A stretch of 64,000 bases of DNA from Streptomyces sp. Edi4 (GTDB taxonomy: Bacteria; Actinomycetota; Actinomycetes; Streptomycetales; Streptomycetaceae): the NCBI RefSeq assembly GCF_040253615.1, contig NZ_JBEJGY010000004.1, forward strand, positions 5,766,001 to 5,830,000, written 5' to 3'. The translations under genes and the position numbers were made by a program. Below, piece after piece: positions 23,120 to 33,216 of the stretch. The notes beneath the pieces were generated by a model, which did not search any database, had not been told where the DNA came from, and saw only the letters and a program-made list of their open reading frames with translations. How positions within the stretch are numbered: the stretch's first letter is position 1; each line of letters opens with the position of its first letter.

Positions 23120-25159
23120 TCAGGCGGACTTCCGGATCTCCAGGAGGTCCGGCACCGGGGCCAGGTCCTCCAGGAGCTGGCCGGTCGCGCCGTTGAGCCG
23201 GGTACGGGCCGCGGCGTCCAGCTGATCGACGGGCGTCCAGCTCCGGCCGTGGCGCGCGGCGTCGAGCAGCTTCTGCACCCGGTCGATATCGCCGTCGACC
23301 CTCGACAGCAGCTGGGCGTCGCGCGGGGCGAGCAACGGCCTGAGCACGCCGAGCAGTTCACGGGTGCCGGCGAGGTTGGCGTCGGCGGTGGCGAGGCTGG
23401 TCCCGCTGCCCTGGTCGGCGTCGCCGGTCAGCTCGGACTGGAGGGTGTTCTCCAGGATCTCGTGGGTGCGCAGCGGCAGGTCTCCCGGGGCGAAGTCCTG
23501 GGCGGGGAAAGCCTTTTGGAGACCGGCCGCGTCCTCGGCGAGGCGCGCCGCGGGGGCGGCGAGGGCGCCCGCCGACTGACCGTGCCACAGGCCGTACTCG
23601 ACCCGGTGGAAGCCAGTGAAGTCCTTGTCGTTCACGCCGTCCGGGAGGCCTGCGGCACGTCCGTTGATCTTCTTGTCGAAGTCCTGGAAGGTTCCGTAGG
23701 CGGCGCCGAGCGAGGAGTAGGTGCGGTGCGCGGTGAGCCAGTCGGTGCGGGCGGCGTCCAGGTCGCCGCCCGCGATGTCGTCGCTGAGCTGCCTGGTCTG
23801 AACGGCCAGGGTGGCCAGGTTCTGGTTCACGTACTGCTTGTACGCGGTGAGGGGCGCCGCCAGGTCGGCGTCGGAGACCGGCGCGACCGCCTTGGCGGCG
23901 CCACCGCCGCTGACGCGTACGGGCACGGAGGTGACGGCCTTGCCTCCGGTCGGCACACAGCGCCAGGCGTAGGAGCCGCCCGCGACGGTGGCGACGAGGT
24001 CGCGGGTGGTGCCGGGGGCCAGTCCCTCGATCTCGCCGTACACCGCGTTGCTCGCCGGGTCGATGAGGTAGACCTCGGACGCCTTGTCACCGGTGTTGTG
24101 CATCTGGAAGGTCCGGCGGCCGGGCTTGGGCGCGCTGAACCCCTTGCCGCACTCCTTCTCGGAGACCGCGACGGTCTGCGCGCCGACGGGCTTGGACCCC
24201 CCGAAGGCGACCACGGCGCCCGCGATGACGGCGGGCACGGCGACGACCGCGACCGGCACCATCCAGGCGGGCCGCCGCCGTGAGGGCGTCTGGGGCCCGG
24301 TGGGCTCGCCTTCGGCGGATCCCGCGGCCCTGACGGGCTTCTCGGCCGTCGTGCGCACGCCTTGGACGAACAGGGTCATCACGACGGCGAGGTAGGCGAC
24401 GTAGGTGAGGACCTGGAGCCAGGTCATCGTCGGTGTCAGGTTGAACACGCCCTGGATGAGGGTGCTGTACCAGGCGCCCGGATCGATGCTCTGGCTCAGG
24501 TCGACGGCGTACGCGGACTTGCCGGGCAGCACCCCGCCTTCCTGGAGGTCCCGCAGGCCGTAGCCGAGCACTCCCGCGGCGATGACGATGAGCACGGCGC
24601 CGGTGGCGGTGAAGAACTTGGTGAGGTTGATCCTCAGGACCCGGCGGTACAGGCCCCAGCAGAGCCCGACGGCGATCACGATGCCGATGCCCGCGCCGAT
24701 CATCGGGCCCGCCGACTCTCCAGCCGCTCGGGCCGTGGTCCACAGGAACAGGGCGGTCTCCAGGCCCTCGCGGCCGACCGCGAGGAAGGAGGTGACGACG
24801 AGCACGCCCGCACCCATGGCGAGCGCCCCGGTGACCTTCTCCTTGATCTCACCGGAGAGGTTGCGCGCGGAGCGGCGCATCCAGAAGACCATCGCCGTGA
24901 CGAACGCGACGGCGATCACGCTGAGCGTGCCGCCGAACGCCTCCTGGGCGGTCGCGGACATGCTGGCGGCCGAGAAAGTCAGGACCGCCCCGAAGCTCAT
25001 CGCCAGCGCGACCGCCGCGAGAACCCCGGTCCACACCTGTGGCAGGCGGGACTTGGCGTCGGCGCGCACGAGCGTGGCGACCAGGATCGAGACGATCAGC
25101 CCCGCCTCCAGTCCCTCCCTCAAGCCGATCAGAAAGCTCGGAAACGCGTCGTCCCACAT
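23120..25159 (-). CDS. EfeU-EfeO fusion: FTR1 iron permease with EfeO periplasmic domain
   Basis: 679 residues from ATG 25159 (GGAGAG upstream). Residues 1-290 are an FTR1/EfeU permease with seven helices and both iron-binding motifs, REGLEAGLIV and REGLETALFL. After a membrane helix at about 310-330, residues 340-440 form a cupredoxin-like EfeO domain and residues 445-679 an M75/imelysin-type domain with GFHRVEYGLWHG and LPLRTHEILENTLQ. In E. coli efeU and efeO are separate genes; here one polypeptide carries both, tethering the iron-donor domain to the channel. An iron box lies 68 bases upstream, and efeB follows directly. Confidence 0.93.
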   Translation of the reverse strand: MWDDAFPSFLIGLREGLEAGLIVSILVATLVRADAKSRLPQVWTGVLAAVALAMSFGAVLTFSAASMSATAQEAFGGTLSVIAVAFVTAMVFWMRRSARNLSGEIKEKVTGALAMGAGVLVVTSFLAVGREGLETALFLWTTARAAGESAGPMIGAGIGIVIAVGLCWGLYRRVLRINLTKFFTATGAVLIVIAAGVLGYGLRDLQEGGVLPGKSAYAVDLSQSIDPGAWYSTLIQGVFNLTPTMTWLQVLTYVAYLAVVMTLFVQGVRTTAEKPVRAAGSAEGEPTGPQTPSRRRPAWMVPVAVVAVPAVIAGAVVAFGGSKPVGAQTVAVSEKECGKGFSAPKPGRRTFQMHNTGDKASEVYLIDPASNAVYGEIEGLAPGTTRDLVATVAGGSYAWRCVPTGGKAVTSVPVRVSGGGAAKAVAPVSDADLAAPLTAYKQYVNQNLATLAVQTRQLSDDIAGGDLDAARTDWLTAHRTYSSLGAAYGTFQDFDKKINGRAAGLPDGVNDKDFTGFHRVEYGLWHGQSAGALAAPAARLAEDAAGLQKAFPAQDFAPGDLPLRTHEILENTLQSELTGDADQGSGTSLATADANLAGTRELLGVLRPLLAPRDAQLLSRVDGDIDRVQKLLDAARHGRSWTPVDQLDAAARTRLNGATGQLLEDLAPVPDLLEIRKSA

Positions 25160-25226
25160 ACCCGTTCTCTCCAGCCTCGCGACCGACATCCACCCCGCGA
25201 CGACGTCCGGCGCCCCGCTCGCATGG

Positions 25227-25245
25227 TTAGCGAAGGCATACCTTA
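25227..25245. promoter_or_regulatory. Iron box (DmdR1/IdeR type) for the efe operon
   Basis: TTAGCGAAGGCATACCTTA matches the actinomycete iron-box consensus as I remember it (TTAGGTTAGGCTAACCTAA) at 13 of 19 positions, including the AGGC core and the ACCT half. It is 68 bases upstream of the efeUO start and lies in an AT-rich patch. Confidence 0.65.
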
Positions 25246-25712
25246 GTTTTCTTGGCGAGATCTGTCTACACAGCTGTAGTCGAGGGCATCCCCCCGTAGC
25301 AGTCCGCCACGAACCGGCCGCCGCTCCAACCGCCGACCAGGCAGCCACCACGGGCTCTCCCGCTCCCTCGCCGAGCGGCCTCGTCCGTGGCAGATCCACC
25401 TCCGGAACAACATCACTGTCCCGGCACCACGATGTCCCCGGCGCGGGGAAGTTCTTGTCGACGCGTCAGGTCGATTCCGCAGGGGAGCGGGACCGGCAGC
25501 AGGAGGCACTGTGGAAGGCCTACAACGCGTGCGGCCCCTTTATTTGTCGGCACCGGCGGTCCCGCCGCCGGTGGCCGGACGTCCTCGGACGACACGAAAC
25601 GAGCACAGACCAACCGGCCGCACGTGCTCTGACAAGGCGAAACGTCACCCGGCGGTACGACCGGGCGCCACGCGGCATGAACGTACGAACGCGCTGGCCG
25701 GAGCCGCTTCGC
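25246..25712. other. Intergenic region, nothing recognised
   Basis: About 470 bases between the efe promoter and the end of sdaA. I see no tRNA, no gene with a ribosome site, and no strong hairpin. A weak CTACA-N4-TGTAG repeat is at 25266-25279. Long frames crossing it on the plus strand are antisense shadows. Confidence 0.5.
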
Positions 25713-27110
<1,398 letters not shown>

Positions 27111-27227
27111 GGAGAACTCCTTGGGGTTGGTAGACGCCGTTGTCTGCCGTGGTGGTGCAGAGCAAAGCTGGCACAGCATGGGATGGGGCACCACGCTCAC
27201 TACCCAGTGTGCGGGGTGCCCCGGGGC

Positions 27228-27265
27228 TTTCGTACGGAAGGATCCGATAACGAAAGAGTACGAAA
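27228..27265. repeat. Inverted repeat TTTCGTAC/GTACGAAA after glyA
   Basis: Perfect 8-bp arms at 27228-27235 and 27258-27265 with a 22-base spacer, directly downstream of the glyA stop and upstream of sdaA on the minus strand. It could be a weak terminator or an operator for sdaA. Confidence 0.4.
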
Positions 27266-28525
27266 TTACTTCAGGCCGGGGTACAGCGGGTGCTTGGCGG
27301 CCAGAGCGGACACCCGGGCCGACAGGGCGTCCTTGTCGAACTGCGGCTTCAGCGCCTCGGCGATGATGTCGGCGACCTCGCGGAAGTCCTCTGCACCGAA
27401 GCCGCGGGTGGCAAGCGCCGGGGTGCCGATGCGCAGACCCGAGGTGACCATCGGCGGCCGGGGGTCGTTCGGGATGGCGTTGCGGTTGACCGTGATGCCG
27501 ACCTCGTGCAGACGGTCCTCGGCCTGCTGGCCGTCCAGCTCCGAGTTGCGCAGGTCCACCAGGACCAGGTGCACGTCGGTGCCGCCGGTCAGGACGTCCA
27601 CGCCCACCGCCTTGACGTCGTCCTGGACCAGGCGCTCGGCCAGGATCCGGGCGCCGTCCAGGGTGCGCTGCTGGCGCTCCTTGAACTCGGGGGACGCCGC
27701 GACCTTGAAGGACACCGCCTTCGCCGCGATCACGTGCTCAAGGGGGCCGCCCTGCTGGCCGGGGAAGACCGCCGAGTTGATCTTCTTGGCGAGTTCCTGC
27801 GTCGAGAGGATCACACCGCCGCGCGGACCGCCGAGGGTCTTGTGCGTGGTGGTGGTCACGACGTGGGCGTGCGGGACGGGGTTGGGGTGCAGACCCGCGG
27901 CGACCAGGCCCGCGAAGTGGGCCATGTCGACCATCAGGTAGGCGCCGACCTCGTCCGCGATGCGGCGGAAGGCGGCGAAGTCCAGCCGGCGCGGGTAGGC
28001 GGACCAGCCGGCCACGATCAGCTGCGGCTTGGCCTCCTTGGCCAGGCGCTCGACCTCGGCCATGTCGACCTCGCCGGTCTCGTCCACGTGGTAGGGGACC
28101 ACGTTGTAGAGCTTGCCGGAGAAGTTGATCTTCATGCCGTGGGTCAGGTGACCGCCGTGGGCCAGGTTCAGACCCATGATCGTGTCGCCCGGCTTGAGCA
28201 GCGCGAACATGGCCGCCGCGTTGGCCTGGGCGCCCGAGTGCGGCTGCACGTTGGCGGCCTCGGCGCCGAACAGCGCCTTGACGCGGTCGATCGCGATCTG
28301 CTCGACCACGTCGACGTGCTCGCAGCCGCCGTAGTAGCGGCGGCCCGGGTAGCCCTCGGCGTACTTGTTGGTGAGGACCGAGCCCTGGGCCTCCATGACC
28401 GCGACCGGAGCGAAGTTCTCCGAGGCGATCATTTCGAGGGTGGACTGCTGACGGTGGAGCTCGGCGTCGACGGCGGCGGCGACGTCCGGGTCCAGCTCGT
28501 GGAGGGGCTGGTTCAGAAGCGACAT
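27266..28525 (-). CDS. glyA: Serine hydroxymethyltransferase
   Basis: 419 residues from ATG 28525. The PLP lysine is in [14 protein letters not shown], and family blocks [34 protein letters not shown] and [12 protein letters not shown] are intact. The enzyme interconverts serine and glycine with tetrahydrofolate, supplying 5,10-methylene-THF. It is 38 bases downstream of gcvH on the same strand, so gcvT-gcvH-glyA probably form one riboswitch-controlled operon balancing glycine cleavage and serine synthesis. Confidence 0.97.
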   Translation of the reverse strand: MSLLNQPLHELDPDVAAAVDAELHRQQSTLEMIASENFAPVAVMEAQGSVLTNKYAEGYPGRRYYGGCEHVDVVEQIAIDRVKALFGAEAANVQPHSGAQANAAAMFALLKPGDTIMGLNLAHGGHLTHGMKINFSGKLYNVVPYHVDETGEVDMAEVERLAKEAKPQLIVAGWSAYPRRLDFAAFRRIADEVGAYLMVDMAHFAGLVAAGLHPNPVPHAHVVTTTTHKTLGGPRGGVILSTQELAKKINSAVFPGQQGGPLEHVIAAKAVSFKVAASPEFKERQQRTLDGARILAERLVQDDVKAVGVDVLTGGTDVHLVLVDLRNSELDGQQAEDRLHEVGITVNRNAIPNDPRPPMVTSGLRIGTPALATRGFGAEDFREVADIIAEALKPQFDKDALSARVSALAAKHPLYPGLK

Positions 28526-28563
28526 CAGACGATCCCTGTTTCCCTGTATCCCTGTGGTGCGGG

Positions 28564-28938
28564 TCAGCTGGCGAAGTCGGTGTACTCGGCGGCGGTGAGC
28601 AGGTCGCCCGGCTCGTCCGTGACCTTCACCTTGAACAGCCAACCGCCCTCGAAGGGGGCCGAGTTGACCAGCGAAGGGTCGTCCACGACGTCCTGGTTGG
28701 CCTCGACGACCTCGCCCGTGACCGGGGAGTACAGGTCGCTGACCGACTTGGTGGACTCCAGCTCGCCGCAGGTCTCGCCCGCCGTCACCGTGTCACCCAC
28801 CTCGGGAAGCTGTACGAACACGACGTCACCGAGCGCGTTGGCCGCGTGCTCCGTGATGCCGACCGTCGACACGCCGTCCTCGGCGTTCGACAGCCACTCG
28901 TGCTCCTTGCTGTAGCGCAGCTGCTGGGGGTTGCTCAT
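28564..28938 (-). CDS. gcvH: Glycine cleavage system H protein
   Basis: 124 residues, the usual length. The lipoyl attachment lysine is Lys64 in [13 protein letters not shown] protein carries the aminomethyl intermediate between the P, T and L proteins through its lipoyl arm. It lies between gcvT and glyA in the same orientation. The P-protein gene is not in this window. Confidence 0.97.
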   Translation of the reverse strand: MSNPQQLRYSKEHEWLSNAEDGVSTVGITEHAANALGDVVFVQLPEVGDTVTAGETCGELESTKSVSDLYSPVTGEVVEANQDVVDDPSLVNSAPFEGGWLFKVKVTDEPGDLLTAAEYTDFAS

Positions 28939-29038
28939 GACCTGAATTCTCCTGTACGCGGGGAAGTGCTGCTGACGGGGTCTCGAGAAGTGTCGCGGAA
29001 GGCGAGAGACGAGAGGGGGAGGGGAAGAAGGACGCGCG

Positions 29039-30166
29039 TCACTTCTGGCGCTTGTAGAAGGGGAGCGCGACGACCTCGTAGGGCTCGTGCGTCCCGCGGA
29101 TGTCGATGCCGACCCCGGCCGTGCCCGGCTCGGCGTACGCCGCGTCCACGTAGGCCATGGCGATCGGCTTGCCCAGCGTCGGCGACGGCGCGCCCGAGGT
29201 GACCTCGCCCACGGTCTCGCCCCCGGCTCCGCCCGCGGCGACCACGGCGAACCCGGCGCGCGGCACCCGGCGGCCCTCGGCGATCAGTCCGACCAGCTTG
29301 CGCGGCGGGTTCGCGCCGGCCTTCTCGGCGGCGGCCTCCAGAGCGGCGCGGCCCACGAAGTCACCGTCCTTCTCGAACTTGACGACCCGGCCGAGGCCGG
29401 CGTCGAAGGGGGTGAGCGCGGTCGTCAGCTCGTGCCCGTACAGCGGCATGCCCGCTTCCAGGCGCAGCGTGTCGCGGCAGGACAGGCCGCACGGCACAAG
29501 GCCCGCGTCCGCTCCGGCCTCGGTCAGCGCGCGCCACAGCCGCTCGGCGTGCTCGGGCGCCACGAACAGCTCGAAGCCGTCCTCGCCGGTGTAGCCGGTG
29601 CGGGCGATGAGCGCGGGCACGCCCGCGACGGTGCCGGGCAGGCCCGCGTAGTACTTCAGGCCGTCCAGGTCGGCGTCCGTCACGGACTTCAGGATGCCGG
29701 GGGACTCGGGGCCCTGGACCGCGATCAGCGCGTAGGCGTCGCGGTCGTCGCGGACCTCGGCGTCGAAGCCGGCCGCGCGTTCGGTGATCGCGTCCAGCAC
29801 GATCTGAGCGTTGCCCGCGTTGGCGACCACCATGTACTCGGTCTCGCCCAAGCGGTAGACGATCAGGTCGTCGACGATGCCGCCGTCCTCCTGGCAGATC
29901 ATCGTGTAGCGGGCGCGGCCCACGCCGATGGTGGCGATGTTGCCGACGAGCGCGTAGTTCAGCGCCTTCATGGCCTCGGGGCCCGTGACGGTGATCTCGC
30001 CCATGTGGGAGAGGTCGAAGAGCCCGGCGCGGGTCCGTACGGCGTTGTGCTCGTCGCGCTCGCTCCCGTACCGCAGCGGCATGTCCCAGCCCGCGAAGTC
30101 GGTCATCGTGGCGCCCAGCGATCGATGCAGGGCATCGAGGGAGGTGAGGCGGGGGGCGTTGCTCAT
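29039..30166 (-). CDS. gcvT: Glycine cleavage system T protein (aminomethyltransferase)
   Basis: 375 residues from ATG 30166. Family blocks include [38 protein letters not shown] and [14 protein letters not shown]. The protein releases ammonia from the aminomethyl-lipoyl H protein and passes the carbon to tetrahydrofolate. It is the first gene of the gcvT-gcvH-glyA run, with a tandem glycine riboswitch in the leader about 45 bases before the start. Confidence 0.97.
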   Translation of the reverse strand: MSNAPRLTSLDALHRSLGATMTDFAGWDMPLRYGSERDEHNAVRTRAGLFDLSHMGEITVTGPEAMKALNYALVGNIATIGVGRARYTMICQEDGGIVDDLIVYRLGETEYMVVANAGNAQIVLDAITERAAGFDAEVRDDRDAYALIAVQGPESPGILKSVTDADLDGLKYYAGLPGTVAGVPALIARTGYTGEDGFELFVAPEHAERLWRALTEAGADAGLVPCGLSCRDTLRLEAGMPLYGHELTTALTPFDAGLGRVVKFEKDGDFVGRAALEAAAEKAGANPPRKLVGLIAEGRRVPRAGFAVVAAGGAGGETVGEVTSGAPSPTLGKPIAMAYVDAAYAEPGTAGVGIDIRGTHEPYEVVALPFYKRQK

Positions 30167-30211
30167 GGATGGTGCTCCAAGGTCCCGGGGCATGACGGTC
30201 GAGGACATCCT

Positions 30212-30412
30212 CCCCATCTGTCATCGGAACCTGAGAGGTTCACCGGCGCGCGCTGCGCGGCTCGGCTTGCACCTTGGGTGGGACCGCCCGGCAGGGGACA
30301 GCCCGCTTTTCAGATCTGCCTCACCCGCGCGGTACGGGGCCTGAGAGATTCAAGGGAGGAACTTGCTCCTTCGGCGCCCCAGCTCACAGCTGCTGAGGAC
30401 TCTCCCGCGCGG
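30212..30412 (-). ncRNA. Tandem glycine riboswitch (gcvT element)
   Basis: Read on the minus strand, the leader shows both aptamers of the gcvT motif: GGGAGAGTCC, GCGCCGAAGGAGCAA, TCTCTCAGGCCCCGTACCG and TCTGAAAAGCGGGC for the first (about 30412 to 30290), then ACCCAAGGTGCAAGCC and CCTCTCAGGTTCCGATGACAG for the second (about 30275 to 30212). In the known class glycine binding turns the cleavage operon on. The expression platform would be the 45 bases before gcvT. Confidence 0.93.
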
Positions 30413-30545
30413 ATTCGAACGGCCGGTATGCAGTTGGCGCGCACATCATTGCACGCATCCCGAGGACGGCACATCGCCGGTGACCCATTACCGGCTCTTT
30501 ACACTCCCTGGGCAAGGAACGCGGGAGCGAACAGGGGGGAGTGCC

Positions 30546-31328
30546 ATGACGGCGGACCACAGGACCGGTCGGGTGCGGGAGGTGCCCGCGCCGGACGGCC
30601 GGAAGGCGAGGCTGACGGTACCGGCGGCGCGCCGGGCACGCTCGGGGCGACCGGGGCCCGGGGTGTCAGAGGTGTCTGAGGTGCCCAAGGCGCCCGAGGT
30701 GCACAAGGCGCCCGAGGTGCACAAGGCGCCCGATGTGCCCAAGGTACCCAAGGTGTCCGGGACGGTATGGGATCTGCGGGGGCGGCCCGGGCTCACCCCG
30801 CCGGAGCTCCTGTTCGACGCGGGTGACGTCGTGGTGGTGTCCGGCCTGCCCGGCAGCGGCAAGACGACTTTGATGCGCCGCGCCGTCACCGACCGCAGGA
30901 TCGACTCCCAGGACACCCGGCTCGCCTGGCAGCGCGCACTGCCCGGCATCCCCTACCTCCTGTACCGCCCGCTCACCCGCACCGCGCACTTCGCGCGGAC
31001 CTGGTGGGCGCTGCGCTCGGGCGACAGCCTCGTCGTGCACGACTGCGGCACCCAGGCCTGGGTGCGGCACTGGCTGGGGCGGGGCGCGCGGCGCAGGGGA
31101 CGCGCACTGCGTCTGGTCGTGCTCGACGTGCCGGCCGGCACCGCTCTGGAGGGCCAGGCCGCGCGGGGCCGCTGGGTGTCGGCGTACGCCTTCGCCCGGC
31201 ACCGCGGCGCCGCCCGCCGCCTGATCGCCCAGGTCGAGGCCGGGCGGCTGCCGACCGGCTGCGCCAGCGCCGTCCTGCTCGACCGGGAGTCGGCCTCCGT
31301 GCTGCGACGGATCGGCTTCACCGAGTGA
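30546..31328 (+). CDS. P-loop ATP-binding protein (AAA_33/kinase-like) with repetitive N-terminal linker
   Basis: 260 residues from ATG 30546, behind a purine-rich GGGGGGAG. Residues 40-70 are a Pro/Lys/Val repeat (PEVHKAP units), encoded by imperfect 18-bp DNA repeats. The Walker A motif GLPGSGKTT is at about residue 100, followed by LVVHDCGTQAW and VVLDVPAGTALEGQAARGR, resembling small-molecule or RNA kinases. It could phosphorylate a metabolite or tRNA. It is transcribed away from the riboswitch leader and precedes the two SseB-family genes. Function unknown beyond nucleotide binding. Confidence 0.75.
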   Translation: MTADHRTGRVREVPAPDGRKARLTVPAARRARSGRPGPGVSEVSEVPKAPEVHKAPEVHKAPDVPKVPKVSGTVWDLRGRPGLTPPELLFDAGDVVVVSGLPGSGKTTLMRRAVTDRRIDSQDTRLAWQRALPGIPYLLYRPLTRTAHFARTWWALRSGDSLVVHDCGTQAWVRHWLGRGARRRGRALRLVVLDVPAGTALEGQAARGRWVSAYAFARHRGAARRLIAQVEAGRLPTGCASAVLLDRESASVLRRIGFTE

Positions 31329-31467
31329 GGCGCGCGGGCGTGCGCCGGGCCCTGGCCCCGTCGGCTTTCTTCCGGCCAGGGGTGCGGCGTTAGGGTCGAG
31401 GTGCACGGCCGCGCAGGAGCCGGGCACGCGGCGGGGGTCGGGGACAGTCGGGGGAGAGGGACGGCAC

Positions 31468-32241
31468 ATGAACTTTCCGGAGCAGGTGTTCGCGCATCCG
31501 CACGGCGGCGGAGGCTGGCCGGGCAACGAGCTCGAAGAGGTGCTGGCCGCGGCTGTCGGGCAGCCCGACGCGGGTCCGCGCCTGATAGAGGTCCTGGGCC
31601 GCAACGCGGTGTGGGTGCCGCTGCCCAACGGCGGCAGCCAGGACAGCACCGACCTCGACCTGCCCACCCTGGAGCTGGACGGCGCCCCCTATGTCCCCGT
31701 CTACAGCTCCGAGCAGCAGTTCATGCAGTGCGTAGGTGCCCATATGTCGTTCGCGGTGGCGCCCGCCGTCGAGTTCGCGCGCGGGCTCCCGCCGCAGCTC
31801 GGCATCGTGGTCAACCCCGAGGGCACCGTCGGCATGCCGCTGCCCCCGCCCGCCGTGGCCGAGCTGTGCCGTACCGGGCGTACCGCACTCGATGGACCCG
31901 CGTCCGGCGCCCGGGTACGCCTCTTCGAGCCGGACTGGCAGGAGGACCCGGTGCAATTCCTCGGCGTCGCGGCCGAGGAGTTCGAGGCGACCGGCGTGGT
32001 GCTCAGCGCCCGCCGCGCGCTCGCCTCCATCGAGGGCGACGCGCCCACCCTCTTCATCGGCGTGGAGTTCTCCACCTGGGACGGCGCGGGACGCGGGGCC
32101 CCCATGGAGGCACTGGGCCGGGCGCTCGGCCGCGCCCCGGTCGGCTGGCCGGTCCACCTGGTCCTGCTCGATGTGACACAGGATCCCGTCGCCACCTGGA
32201 TGCGTGAGCGGGTACGCCCCTTCTATACGCGGGCCCAGTAA
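31468..32241 (+). CDS. SseB-family protein (first copy)
   Basis: 257 residues from ATG 31468 with GGGAGAGGGA upstream. It has an SseB-type N-terminal domain (NELEEVLAAA, VWVPLP, APYVPVYSSEQQFMQ) and an SseB C-terminal domain (APTLFIGVEFSTWD, VHLVLLDV, VRPFYTRAQ). In E. coli the family was named for enhanced serine sensitivity when overproduced; the mechanism is not known. Its place beside sdaA, glyA and gcv is therefore suggestive. A TAGGGT -10-like hexamer at 31393-31398 may serve it. Confidence 0.8.
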   Translation: MNFPEQVFAHPHGGGGWPGNELEEVLAAAVGQPDAGPRLIEVLGRNAVWVPLPNGGSQDSTDLDLPTLELDGAPYVPVYSSEQQFMQCVGAHMSFAVAPAVEFARGLPPQLGIVVNPEGTVGMPLPPPAVAELCRTGRTALDGPASGARVRLFEPDWQEDPVQFLGVAAEEFEATGVVLSARRALASIEGDAPTLFIGVEFSTWDGAGRGAPMEALGRALGRAPVGWPVHLVLLDVTQDPVATWMRERVRPFYTRAQ

Positions 32242-32302
32242 CAACCGCCGGGCGCCTCGCGGCAGGTCCTCGCCGGGTCATGGCGGTGTCTGCGCGGCGG
32301 CT

Positions 32303-32308
32303 TAACCT
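32303..32308 (+). promoter_or_regulatory. -10-like box giving a leaderless mini-ORF
   Basis: TAACCT ends 6 bases before ATG 32315, so transcription would start at or next to that ATG. Confidence 0.4.
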
Positions 32309-32314
32309 GGTTTC

Positions 32315-32422
32315 ATGACCCTTGCAGCCCCGCAGCCGCACGCGCGTGCCCGGGGCTGCGGGGCTGCGGGGTGGCGCAGGACGTCGGCACGGTGGATCGA
32401 AGAGGGGCGGAACCCAGGGTGA
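32315..32422 (+). CDS. Putative 35-residue leader peptide coupled to the second SseB gene
   Basis: ATG 32315 opens a 35-codon frame whose TGA (32420-32422) overlaps the GTG start of the next gene (GTGA). The peptide is Arg/Ala-rich (MTLAAPQPHARARGCGAAGW at its start) with no known domain. With the -10-like box placed for a leaderless transcript, the frame could serve mainly to load ribosomes onto the SseB gene, which lacks a strong ribosome site. No homology is claimed. Confidence 0.45.
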   Translation: MTLAAPQPHARARGCGAAGWRRTSARWIEEGRNPG

Positions 32423-33216
32423 GCGCGTCAGGCACCGCCGCGGCCGGGCAGGTCGAGCACATGCTGCGCCAGGTGACGCCCGGGCGCTACGACGTGTACG
32501 AGGCGCTGCTGCACGCGCTCGCCGACCCCGCGTCCGGCCGGCTGTGGATGCTCCTGTGGAACGGCACGCCGGGCTCGCCGGACGCCCAGTACGGCACCAT
32601 GGAGGTCGACGGCGTCGCGTACGCGCCCTGTGTGACCTCGTCGCAGGAGCTCTCCGCCAGCGGCTGGAACCGGGCGCACGAGGTGACCGGCGCCCTCGAC
32701 GTCGCCCGCGCCCTCTACCCCGACCGGTACGGGATCTGGCTCAATCCGCATGCCCCCGGCGGCGGCGTCGGCATCCCCTGGACCGACCTGCGGCGGATCG
32801 CCACCGGCCTCGACCGGATGCCCGCAGGACCGCTCAGGCTCTGCGAACCGGCCGTCGAGGTACCGCAGTTCTACGCCCTGCTCGCGCAGAACGCGCACCA
32901 CACCCCGGCCGTGCGCTCCCTGCGCCGCGCCTGGGTGCAGCCCGCGCTCGGCGCGCCCTACCTCGCCATCGGTCTCGATCTGTACGACTTCGGCGCCACG
33001 TCCGTGGAGGCCGTGCGGGCGATGATGCGCCAGTCGGCGGCCGCCGTGCCGGACGGGCTCGCCGTCTCCGCGGTCGCCATGTCGGACGCGTACGACCCCG
33101 TCTGCATGTGGCTGAAAGCCCACGCACGCCCGTTCTACGACCGTGAGGCAAGCGCCGCTCCGGCCCCCGGAACGTCCGGCTACGGCTACCCGCCGGCCGC
33201 CCCGCGCGCCTACTGA
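32419..33216 (+). CDS. SseB-family protein (second copy)
   Basis: 265 residues from GTG 32419. The frame is open to GTG 32371, but the GTGA overlap with the mini-ORF upstream favours 32419. The two-domain SseB layout matches the first copy: VEHMLRQVTPGRYDVYEALL, MEVDGVAYAPCVTSSQEL, GIWLNPHAPGGGVGIPW, PYLAIGLDLYD and ending KAHARPFYDRE. The tail is Pro/Ala/Gly-rich. It is divergent in sequence from the copy at 31468 but follows it directly, suggesting an old duplication with paired function. Confidence 0.78.
   Translation: MSASGTAAAGQVEHMLRQVTPGRYDVYEALLHALADPASGRLWMLLWNGTPGSPDAQYGTMEVDGVAYAPCVTSSQELSASGWNRAHEVTGALDVARALYPDRYGIWLNPHAPGGGVGIPWTDLRRIATGLDRMPAGPLRLCEPAVEVPQFYALLAQNAHHTPAVRSLRRAWVQPALGAPYLAIGLDLYDFGATSVEAVRAMMRQSAAAVPDGLAVSAVAMSDAYDPVCMWLKAHARPFYDREASAAPAPGTSGYGYPPAAPRAY

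Noticed and set aside
25266-25279. Third BlaI-type operator (CTACA-N4-TGTAG) near the efe promoter
   Set aside because: The spacer differs from the two matched 16-bp sites and the CTACTAC core is absent.
31401-32207. 807-base plus-strand frame overlapping the first SseB gene
   Set aside because: It is a shifted-frame shadow, rich in Arg and without motifs; the frame at 31468 has the SseB domains.
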